Shown: in pieces, positions 1 through 5,480 of the stretch
Layout of the letters: each line of letters starts with the position of its first letter
Position numbering within the stretch: position 1 is the stretch's first letter
NCBI GenBank assembly: GCA_030150425.1
Contig: JASLFY010000205.1
Coordinates: 1-5,596, forward strand
DNA length: 5,596 bases
DNA from: Yimella sp.
GTDB taxonomy: Bacteria > Actinomycetota > Actinomycetes > Actinomycetales > Dermatophilaceae
Direction of reading: 5' to 3'
Notes under the pieces: model-generated
What the model was told of the DNA's origin: nothing
The model's database searches: none
Seen by the model: only the letters and a program-made list of their open reading frames with translations
Position numbers and translations under genes: made by a program

Positions 1-927
1 ACCGCCGTACGCGTTCAGGGTGTTGACGGTCAGCTTGCCGGTGACGATGACGAAGTAGATGACGATCGCGATCGCGCCGCCGCCGGCGAGGTCACCGACG
101 AAACCGACCTGGTTGTCCAGGAAGGTCGACTTCGGGATCGACGCGAGCAGCGCACCGATCGCCATCGACCACATCGAACCGAGCACCGAACCCCACAGGG
201 TGGAGTTGAAGGTGCGTGCCGCGGGGGTCTCGGCCGGCAGGTAGCGGGAGTAGTCCGCGACGTACGGGCCGAAGGTCAGCTGCCATCCGGCGCCGAGCGA
301 GATCGCGAGCAGGAAGGGCACGAAGCCGAACGTCGGGTTGCTCAGCAGGTGGGCGCCGTCGTAGTTGTGGAAGATCTTGAAGGTGATCCAGGCGAACCCG
401 AGGATGCCCACGACGGTCGCGACGCGGCCGAGCGCGTGGATCCAGCGGTAGCCGAAGGCGGCCACCACGAAGGTCAACAGACCGAAGATCACGATGCCGA
501 TCCAGGTCGCGTCGACGTGCAGGATCTTGTTGATCGCCTGCCCGGACAACACGGTGCCGGTGGCGGCGAACCCGAGGTACATCAGGATGACCAGCACCAA
601 CGGGAGTGCGGCACCGAAGACACCGAACTGGGCCCGGCTGGAGATCATCTGCGGCAGACCGAGCTTCGGTCCCTGCGCCGAGTGCAGCGCCATCACGGCG
701 CCACCGAGCAGGTTGCCGATGAACAGGCCGACGATCGCCCAGAGGGCATGGGCCCCGAAGATCACGGCGAGGGCGCCGTCGACCACCGCGGTGATCTGCA
801 TGTTGGCGCCGAACCAGAGGGTGAACTGGTTGGTCGGGCTGCCGTGGCGTTCGGCGGCGGGCACGTAGTCGATGCTGCGTTGCTCGACCTGGGTGCTCGC
901 GCCGGCGGGGGCGGAGATGGAGGGCAT
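1..927 (-). CDS. NCS1-family (purine/cytosine permease-like) transporter, N-terminal 309 residues, cut by the window edge
   Basis: This is an integral membrane secondary transporter of the nucleobase:cation symporter-1 family. The reading frame is open from the ATG at 925-927 to base 1 with no stop, so the C-terminal third or so is missing (family members are usually 400-500 residues). Visible family marks are ERHGSP followed by QFTLWFGANMQ at about residues 26-44, the GYRWIHALGR loop at 159-168, the PYVADYSRYLP segment at 221-231, and VNTLNAYGG at the cut end. Hydrophobic stretches fit eight helices, near residues 36-58, 62-80, 103-127, 141-160, 167-185, 198-217, 240-262 and 276-296. The start is supported by a strong Shine-Dalgarno (GGAAGGGG, about 7 nt upstream). 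Known members carry cytosine, purines, allantoin or hydantoins. The substrate cannot be read from the sequence. Its place beside hut genes makes urocanate, histidine or another imidazole/pyrimidine-like compound possible, which is inference. Family call sure; substrate unknown. Confidence 0.93.
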   Translation of the reverse strand, partial: MPSISAPAGASTQVEQRSIDYVPAAERHGSPTNQFTLWFGANMQITAVVDGALAVIFGAHALWAIVGLFIGNLLGGAVMALHSAQGPKLGLPQMISSRAQFGVFGAALPLVLVILMYLGFAATGTVLSGQAINKILHVDATWIGIVIFGLLTFVVAAFGYRWIHALGRVATVVGILGFAWITFKIFHNYDGAHLLSNPTFGFVPFLLAISLGAGWQLTFGPYVADYSRYLPAETPAARTFNSTLWGSVLGSMWSMAIGALLASIPKSTFLDNQVGFVGDLAGGGAIAIVIYFVIVTGKLTVNTLNAYGG

Positions 928-950
928 GGGGACGCCCCTTCCGATGTCGT

Positions 951-964
951 GGGTCCGGGGACCC
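951..964. promoter_or_regulatory. Short inverted repeat in the permease/VOC divergent spacer
   Basis: GGGTCC-GG-GGACCC is a perfect 6+6 bp inverted repeat, 24 bp upstream of the permease start, in the 84-bp divergent spacer (928-1011). Its position would suit an operator for the permease promoter. Such repeats arise easily in GC-rich DNA, and I could not find a convincing -10 box for the permease next to it, so this is only a candidate. Confidence 0.2.
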
Positions 965-974
965 GGTCAGGATG

Positions 975-1011
975 TTGCGTTGTTGTCGGTGCTCGCTGCC
1001 ACAGTGGGTGG
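975..1011 (+). promoter_or_regulatory. Possible leaderless promoter of the VOC-like ORF
   Basis: CACAGT at 1000-1005 resembles an actinobacterial -10 element (A at position 2, T at position 6) and ends 7 nt before the ATG at 1012, which would put the transcript start on or next to the start codon. TTGCGT at 975-980 could be the -35 with a 19-bp spacer. The only purine-rich stretch before the ATG (GGGTGG) lies too close to be a good ribosome-binding site, in keeping with leaderless translation. The same ACAGT-to-ATG spacing occurs before the IclR gene at 4673. Confidence 0.35.
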
Positions 1012-1221
1012 ATGGAACAGCGGATGAGTTTCGTGACCCTGGCCGTACGCGACGTCGCCGCCGCGCGGGCGGCCGGAGCGACGGTGAGCGAGCCCGCCGA
1101 CCGGGTGTGGGGTGGCTACTCCGGCTACTTCACCGATCCCGACGGGTTCGCCTGGGAGATCTGCTGGAATCCCGGGGAGGTGGGGCAGCTGGTGGTGCCC
1201 GACGTGTCCGCCACCGGGTGA
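1012..1221 (+). CDS. Internally deleted VOC/glyoxalase-like protein, 69 residues; possible pseudogene
   Basis: The product starts like a VOC-superfamily (glyoxalase/bleomycin-resistance fold) protein, with MSFVTLAVRDVAAARA at residues 5-20, and ends like one, with GGYSGYFTDPDGFAWEICWN at 34-53 and QLVVPD at 59-64. Relatives with these ends are usually about 120-145 residues. Here the two ends are joined directly around R19-A20 (bases about 1060-1074), so roughly half of the protein is missing while the frame is kept. Tandem GC-rich sequence at the join (GCCGCCGCGCGGGCGG) would favour slippage or recombination. In the two-module VOC fold the join falls between equivalent helices, so what is left could still form one hybrid beta-alpha-beta-beta-beta module with the late metal-ligand-type Glu (E49). 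It may be a decaying gene, a functional mini-VOC or an assembly collapse. No substrate can be assigned. M5 (1024) is an alternative start. Confidence 0.6.
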   Translation: MEQRMSFVTLAVRDVAAARAAGATVSEPADRVWGGYSGYFTDPDGFAWEICWNPGEVGQLVVPDVSATG

Positions 1222-1268
1222 TCGTCGGTCGGCCGCCACGCGCGGTGGTGGTGACGGCCGACCGACGA
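1222..1268. terminator. Bidirectional hairpin between the convergent VOC ORF and hutU
   Basis: TCGTCGGTCGGCCG (1222-1235) is exactly complementary to 1255-1268, giving a 14-bp stem. After one mismatch, three more pairs can form around an 11-nt loop, and a competing inner hairpin (CCAC 1236-1239 with GTGG 1245-1248) is also possible. It lies directly after the VOC stop codon and 9 bp beyond the hutU stop. No U-run follows on either strand, which is common for actinobacterial terminators. It would end both transcripts and isolate hutHU from the permease. Confidence 0.7.
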
Positions 1269-1277
1269 CCATCGAAC

Positions 1278-3029
1278 TCAGTCCCCGGCCTTGGGGGCCT
1301 TGGAGCTGGCGGCCTTCTCGGTGGCCGCCCGCTGAGCCGCGTCGGCGTCGCCGGCGTCGCGTACGTTCGGCGCCATCGGCACCCGCGCGCCCCGCTCGTT
1401 CGCGACGTCGACCGCCCGCTGGTAACCGGCGTCGACGTGACGGAAGACGCCCATCGCCGGGTCGTTCGTCAGCAGCGCGGTGAGCTTCGCGGCCGCCAGG
1501 TCGGTGCCGTCGGCCACGCCGACCTGCCCGGCGTGGATCGACCGACCGATGCCGACACCGCCGCCGTGGTGCAGCGACACCCAGGTGGCGCCGGAGCTGG
1601 TGGCGGTCAGCGCGTTGAGCAGCGGCCAGTCGGCGATCGCGTCCGAGCCGTCAAGCATGCCCTCGGTCTCGCGGTAGGGCGAGGCGACCGAGCCGGAGTC
1701 GAGGTGGTCGCGACCGATGACGATCGGCGCGGAGACCTTGCCCTCCTTGACCAGCTGGTTGAACAGCTGACCGGCCTTGTGTCGCTCGCCGTAACCGAGC
1801 CAGCAGATGCGGGCCGGCAGACCCTCGAACTCCACGAACTCACCGGCGGCGTCGAGCCAGCGGTGCAGGTGCTCGTTCTCCGGGAAGAGCTCCTTCAGCG
1901 CGGCGTCAGTGACCTCGATGTCCTTCGGGTCGCCCGACAGGGCCACCCAACGGAACGGGCCGAGGCCCTCGCAGAACAGCGGGCGGATGTACGCCGGAAC
2001 GAACCCGGGGAAGGCGAACGCGCGGTTGTAGCCGGCCGTACGCGCCTCGTCACGGATCGAGTTGCCGTAGTCGAACACCTCGGCACCCTCGTCCTGGAAC
2101 TCGACCATCGCCTGCACCTGGCGGGCCATCGACTCGCGCGACTTCTTGGTGAAGCCGGTCGGGTCACCCTCGGCCTCGCGCTGCCACTCGTCGACGGCCA
2201 CCTCGATCGGCAGGTACGACAGCGGGTCGTGCGCCGAGGTCTGGTCGGTCACCACGTCGATGTGGATGTCGCCGGCCTTGTGCCGCTCGAGCAGCTGCGG
2301 GAAGACCTCGGCGGCGTTGCCGACGATGCCGATCGAGACCGCGCGCTTCTCCTCGCGGGCCTTGTTCGCCCGGGCGATCGCGTCGTCCAGGTCGTCGGCG
2401 ATCTCGGTCAGGTAGCGCTTGGCGACTCGGCGCTCCAGGCGGGTGCGATCGACGTCGGCGATCAGGCAGACACCGCCGTTCAGGGTGACGGCCAGCGGCT
2501 GCGCGCCACCCATGCCGCCGCAACCACCGGTGAGGGTGATCGTGCCGGCGAGGGTGCCACCGAACCGCTTCTTCGCCACGGCGGCGAAGGTCTCGTACGT
2601 CCCCTGCAGGATGCCCTGGGTGGCGATGTAGATCCACGACCCGGCGGTCATCTGGCCGTACATCATCAGGCCCTCGGCCTCCAGGCGGCGGAACTCCGGC
2701 CAAGTGGCCCAGTCCGGCACGAGGTGGGAGTTGGCGATGAGCACCCGCGGCGCCCACTCGTTGGTGGTGACGACGCCGACCGGCTTGCCGGACTGCACCA
2801 GCAGGGTCTCGTTCGGCTCGAGGTCCTTCAGCGTCTCGACGATCGCGTCGAACGCCTCCCAGCTGCGGGCCGCGCGGCCGGTGCCGCCGTAGACGACCAG
2901 GTCGTCGGGGCGTTCGGCGACCTCGGGGTCGAGGTTGTTCATCAGCATCCGCAGCGGTGCCTCGGTCTGCCAGGACTTCGCCGAGATGTCGGTGCCGCGC
3001 GGTGCGCGGACAGGGCGTGCGCCTTCCAT
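1278..3029 (-). CDS. hutU: Urocanate hydratase (urocanase, EC 4.2.1.49)
   Basis: This cytoplasmic enzyme catalyses the second step of histidine breakdown: it adds water to urocanate, giving 4-imidazolone-5-propionate, with tightly bound NAD+ as electrophile. The 583-residue product shows urocanase marks along its whole length: YGGTGRAARSW (47-57), the glycine-rich NAD+ loop GGCGGMGGAQPLA (168-180), the signature FEGLPARICW (401-410) with the conserved active-site-region Cys409, GRDHLDSGSVASPYRET (439-455) and HHGGGVGIGRSIHAG (487-501). The signature usually begins FQGLP; here the second residue is Glu402 (codon GAG). The last 30 or so residues are an Ala/Lys-rich tail beyond the usual length of about 550-560. 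The start is set by AAGGAG 7 nt before the ATG at 3027-3029. It lies 23 nt after the hutH stop, so the two are co-transcribed. Function is secure. Confidence 0.98.
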   Translation of the reverse strand: MEGARPVRAPRGTDISAKSWQTEAPLRMLMNNLDPEVAERPDDLVVYGGTGRAARSWEAFDAIVETLKDLEPNETLLVQSGKPVGVVTTNEWAPRVLIANSHLVPDWATWPEFRRLEAEGLMMYGQMTAGSWIYIATQGILQGTYETFAAVAKKRFGGTLAGTITLTGGCGGMGGAQPLAVTLNGGVCLIADVDRTRLERRVAKRYLTEIADDLDDAIARANKAREEKRAVSIGIVGNAAEVFPQLLERHKAGDIHIDVVTDQTSAHDPLSYLPIEVAVDEWQREAEGDPTGFTKKSRESMARQVQAMVEFQDEGAEVFDYGNSIRDEARTAGYNRAFAFPGFVPAYIRPLFCEGLGPFRWVALSGDPKDIEVTDAALKELFPENEHLHRWLDAAGEFVEFEGLPARICWLGYGERHKAGQLFNQLVKEGKVSAPIVIGRDHLDSGSVASPYRETEGMLDGSDAIADWPLLNALTATSSGATWVSLHHGGGVGIGRSIHAGQVGVADGTDLAAAKLTALLTNDPAMGVFRHVDAGYQRAVDVANERGARVPMAPNVRDAGDADAAQRAATEKAASSKAPKAGD

Positions 3030-3052
3030 GGTGGTCTCCTTCGCTTTCAGGA

Positions 3053-4600
3053 TCAGTTGAGGTCGAGGCCGGTCGCGGCGATGGCGCCACCGGCGGTGAT
3101 GAGATCGAACGCGGTCTGGATCTCCGGGGCCAGGAAGCGGTCCGGACCGGGCTGGCCGGCGTCGAGGGCGTCGAGCACCCCGCGTACGGCCGGGGAGGGT
3201 TGCAGCGGCGCGCGCAGGCGGATCGCCCGGGCGGCGGTGAGCAGCTCGACGGCCAGCACCCGCTGCAGGCCGTCGACCGCGCGGCGCAGCTTGCGGCCGG
3301 CGGCCCAGCCCATCGACACGTGGTCCTCCTGCATGGCGCTGCTCGGGATCGAGTCGACGCTGGCCGGAGCGGCGAGCCGCTTCAGCTCCGAGACGATGCC
3401 GGCCGCGGTGTACTGCGCGATCATGTGGCCCGAGTCGGTGCCCGGGTCGTCGGCCAGGAACGGCGGCAGGCCGTGGTTGCGGGCGACGTCGAGCGCACGG
3501 TCGGTGCGGCGCTCGCTGATGCTCGCGACGTCGGCGGTGACGATCGCCAGGAAGTCGAGCACGTACGCCACCGGAGCGCCGTGGAAGTTTCCGTTGCTCT
3601 CGACGCGACCGTCGGGGGTGACGACCGGGTTGTCGACTGCGGCGGCGAGCTCGCGCTCGGCGACGTTCACCGCGTGGGCGAGGGTGTCGCGGGCGGCACC
3701 GTTCACCTGCGGGGTGCACCGCAACGAGTACGCGTCCTGCACCCGGGTGCACGCCTCCGGGTCGCGGTGGCTCTCGCGAATTCCACTGTCCCGCATAATG
3801 TTCCGCAGGTTCTCGGCCGACAGCGCCTGGCCCGGGTGGGGGCGCAGGGCCTGCAGGTCGGCGGCGAAGACGTCGTCGGTGCCGAGCAGTCCGTCGATGC
3901 TCATGGCGCAGGTCAGGTCGGCCGTCGCCAGCAGCATCCGCAGGTCGTGGATGGCCAGGCAGAGCATGCCGAGCATGCCGTCGGTGCCGTTGATGAGGGC
4001 CAGGCCCTCCTTCTCCTGCAGCACCACCGGCTCGATGTCGTGCTGCTTGAGCGCCTCCGCCGCGTCGACGACCGTGCCATCGGCCAACGCGACGTCGCCC
4101 GCACCCATCAGCGCCAGCGCGCAGTGGGCCAGCGGGGCGAGGTCGCCGGAGCAGCCGAGCGAGCCGTACTCGCGCACACAGGGGGTGATGCCGGCGTTCA
4201 GCAGCGCGACATAGGTGTCGAGCGTCTCCGGACGGATGCCGGTGCGGCCGGTCGCGAGGGTGGAGATGCGCAGCAGCATGAGTGCGCGCACCACCTCGCG
4301 CTCCACCAGCGGGCCGGAGCCGGCGGCGTGCGAGGCCACGAGGGAGCGCTGCAACTGCTGGCGCTTCTCCAGCGGGATGTGGGTGTTGGCCAGGGCACCG
4401 AAGCCGGTGCTGACGCCGTAGTGCGGCACGGTGTCGTTGGCGAGCGCCTCGATCACGGTGCGTGACTTCGCGACCTCTGCTCGCGAGTCGTCGGTCAACT
4501 CGATCGGTGCGCCGAACCGGGCGACGGCGACGACGTCGTCGATCGAGAGCGGTCCGATGCCGACCTGGACGGTCTGCTGGGTGTATGCCATGTGATTCAT
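3053..4600 (-). CDS. hutH: Histidine ammonia-lyase (histidase, EC 4.3.1.3)
   Basis: This cytoplasmic, homotetrameric-family enzyme converts L-histidine to trans-urocanate and ammonia, the first step of the Hut pathway. The 515-residue product has the usual length. The self-forming MIO electrophile comes from Cys150-Ser151-Gly152 within GSLGCSGDLAPLAH (146-159); many homologues have Ala-Ser-Gly, but Cys is accepted by the family signature and occurs in actinobacterial histidases. Other conserved pieces are HYGVSTGFG (60-68, active-site Tyr61), INGTDGML (203-210), QDAYSLRCTPQ (288-298), DNP (323-325), SNGNFHG (335-341) and QEDHVSMG (424-431, catalytic-region Glu425). I choose the ATG at 4598-4600 because AGG sits 7 nt before it; the in-frame ATG at 4589-4591 (giving MAYTQQ) is three codons further on and has no purine-rich site at the right distance. 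First gene of a hutH-hutU operon, divergent from the regulator gene. Confidence 0.98.
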   Translation of the reverse strand: MNHMAYTQQTVQVGIGPLSIDDVVAVARFGAPIELTDDSRAEVAKSRTVIEALANDTVPHYGVSTGFGALANTHIPLEKRQQLQRSLVASHAAGSGPLVEREVVRALMLLRISTLATGRTGIRPETLDTYVALLNAGITPCVREYGSLGCSGDLAPLAHCALALMGAGDVALADGTVVDAAEALKQHDIEPVVLQEKEGLALINGTDGMLGMLCLAIHDLRMLLATADLTCAMSIDGLLGTDDVFAADLQALRPHPGQALSAENLRNIMRDSGIRESHRDPEACTRVQDAYSLRCTPQVNGAARDTLAHAVNVAERELAAAVDNPVVTPDGRVESNGNFHGAPVAYVLDFLAIVTADVASISERRTDRALDVARNHGLPPFLADDPGTDSGHMIAQYTAAGIVSELKRLAAPASVDSIPSSAMQEDHVSMGWAAGRKLRRAVDGLQRVLAVELLTAARAIRLRAPLQPSPAVRGVLDALDAGQPGPDRFLAPEIQTAFDLITAGGAIAATGLDLN

Positions 4601-4614
4601 TGCACAACCTGCAA
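4600..4614 (-). promoter_or_regulatory. Small inverted repeat over the hutH ribosome-binding site
   Basis: Read on the minus strand, TTGCA-GGTTG-TGCAA is a 5+5 bp inverted repeat ending at the first base of the hutH start codon. The AGG that serves as Shine-Dalgarno lies at the edge of the left arm and loop. It could be a weak mRNA hairpin that tunes translation, or a second protein-binding site beside the main palindrome. The arms are short, so this remains a candidate. The region 4601-4645 also carries the hutH 5' leader; I could not assign a trustworthy hutH -10 or -35. Confidence 0.3.
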
Positions 4615-4636
4615 CGGGGAGCGGTGAACCCTCCAC

Positions 4637-4672
4637 TGGACGTTGCTGTCCCACATTTGGGACAGTGCACCC
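4637..4672 (+). promoter_or_regulatory. Likely leaderless promoter of the IclR-family gene
   Basis: TGGACG (4637-4642) and GACAGT (4661-4666) are spaced by 18 bp and resemble -35 and -10 elements. The last T of the -10 is 7 nt before the ATG at 4673, so the transcript would begin at or next to the start codon. There is no Shine-Dalgarno in the six bases between the box and the ATG. The right arm of the palindrome at 4646-4665 covers most of the proposed -10, which would allow the regulator to repress its own gene. Confidence 0.4.
4646..4665. promoter_or_regulatory. Palindromic candidate operator of the hut regulator
   Basis: CTGTCCCA-CATT-TGGGACAG is a perfect 8+8 bp inverted repeat around a 4-bp centre. 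It lies in the 72-bp spacer between the divergent hutH and IclR-family genes, 7 bp before the regulator start and 45 bp before the hutH start. IclR-family dimers bind palindromic sites of this size, and the position suits control of both promoters: autorepression of the regulator, and activation or repression of hutHU from upstream. Which protein binds is inferred from position only. Confidence 0.7.
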
Positions 4673-5419
4673 ATGTCCGGAGCCACCGACGCCATCGCAC
4701 TGCTGCAGCTGCTCGCCCGCAAGGCGACCCCGCAGCCCGGCGCGGCCCTGGCCCGCGAACTCGATCTGCCTCGGTCGACGGCGTACAGATTGCTCGGGGT
4801 GCTGCGCGACGCCGGTTTCGTCACCCACGACGAGGAGGACCGGCGCTGGGGCCTGGGCGTCGCGGCGTACGAACTCGGGTCGGCGTACACCCGTCAGGCG
4901 CCGTTGCAGCGCATCGCGCTGCCGGCCGTACGTGGGCTGGTCGACCGCACCGGCCACAACGCCCACCTCGCGGTGCTGCACGGCAGCGACGTCCTCTATG
5001 TGATCGAGGAACGTGCCCCGGAGCGGCCGGTGCTGGTCACCGACGTCGGCGTACGACTGCCGGCGACGCTCACCGCCTCCGGCCTCGCGATGCTCGCCGA
5101 ACTGCCGTACGTGCAGGTGCGGGCGCTCTTCCCCAGCAGGGCCGACTTCGTGCAGCGCCAGGGCCTCGGTCCGACGTCGCTGCCCGCGCTGCGGTCCGAG
5201 CTCTCGCAGGTGCGCGCCCGCGGCTACGCGGTCGAGAACGGCTCTGTCACCACGGGACTCGCGTCGGTGGCGGCGTGCGTACGCGACCACACCCGCCAGC
5301 CCGCCGCAGCCGTGGCCTGCACCTTCACCGCGGAGCTGGACGACGCCGCGCGCACCGACCTCGCCCGTGAGGTGACCGCGGTCGCCGAGGCGCTCAGCCG
5401 GCGACTCGGCAACCGCTGA
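4673..5419 (+). CDS. IclR-family transcriptional regulator, probable hut regulator (HutR-like)
   Basis: The 248-residue product has the full IclR layout. An N-terminal winged helix-turn-helix covers about residues 5-65, with GAALARELDLPRSTAYRLL (23-41) as the helix-turn-helix and DEEDRRWGLG (53-62) in the wing. An effector-binding domain covers about 75-248, with the family-typical GVRLPATLTASGLAMLAEL (126-144) and ENGSVTTGLASVAACVRD (188-205). The ATG at 4673 is chosen because it is preceded by a good -10-like box and gives a normal IclR N-terminus; a TTG at 4643 would pull the palindrome into the coding region. It is divergent from hutH, and IclR-type HutR is a known hut regulator in Corynebacterium, so control of hutHU in response to histidine or urocanate is likely but inferred. 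Three of its valine codons are GTA, each directly before an arginine codon. Confidence 0.92.
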   Translation: MSGATDAIALLQLLARKATPQPGAALARELDLPRSTAYRLLGVLRDAGFVTHDEEDRRWGLGVAAYELGSAYTRQAPLQRIALPAVRGLVDRTGHNAHLAVLHGSDVLYVIEERAPERPVLVTDVGVRLPATLTASGLAMLAELPYVQVRALFPSRADFVQRQGLGPTSLPALRSELSQVRARGYAVENGSVTTGLASVAACVRDHTRQPAAAVACTFTAELDDAARTDLAREVTAVAEALSRRLGNR

Positions 5420-5430
5420 CCTCTCCCCAC

Positions 5431-5475
5431 TTGTCCGCCAATTCCGTACGGACACGCCACAGAGTTGGCGGACAA
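5431..5475. terminator. Inverted repeat between convergent genes, terminator or dispersed palindrome
   Basis: TTGTCCGCCAA (5431-5441) and TTGGCGGACAA (5465-5475) are perfect 11-bp inverted arms around a 23-nt loop that holds a second palindrome, CCGTACGG (5444-5451). An alternative stem, GTCCG (5433-5437) with CGGAC (5449-5453), is also possible. It lies 11 bp after the stop of the IclR-family gene and 5 bp beyond the stop of the convergent VOC gene, so a bidirectional terminator is the simplest reading. There is no U-run. The AT-ending arms and inner palindrome could also mark a repeated intergenic element. Confidence 0.6.
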
Positions 5476-5480
5476 CCGCG

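Noticed and set aside
951..964. GGGTCC-GG-GGACCC as a second site for the hut regulator
   Set aside because: It shares GGGAC with the palindrome at 4646-4665, but the arms are at a different distance from the centre (2-bp against 4-bp spacing and different outer bases), so the same dimer is unlikely to bind both.
1206..1213. GTCCGCCA at the end of the VOC ORF as a copy of the 5431-5441 repeat arm
   Set aside because: Only eight bases match, without a partner arm, in coding DNA; expected by chance in GC-rich sequence.
972..4214. Very long open frame on the plus strand (about 1080 codons) opposite hutU and hutH
   Set aside because: It is antisense to two securely identified genes, its translation is Arg/Gly/Val-rich without any family mark, and long antisense frames are expected in GC-rich DNA with strong third-position bias.
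2957..4465. Second long plus-strand frame (about 500 codons) opposite hutH
   Set aside because: Lies wholly within the antisense of hutH and the hutH/hutU junction, and has low-complexity Gly/Val/Arg composition; a shadow of the real gene.
4643..4672. TTG at 4643 as start of the IclR-family gene
   Set aside because: It would add ten residues not typical of IclR proteins, include the palindrome in coding DNA, and has no ribosome-binding site.
3030..4700. Upstream extension of the hutU frame, which stays open to about 4700
   Set aside because: The part before the ATG at 3029 overlaps hutH in another frame and is Arg-rich; the strong AAGGAG before 3029 and the urocanase N-terminus fix the start.
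4601..5455. Upstream extension of the hutH frame to about 5455
   Set aside because: It runs antisense through the IclR-family gene and the divergent promoter region; homology to histidase begins only after 4600.
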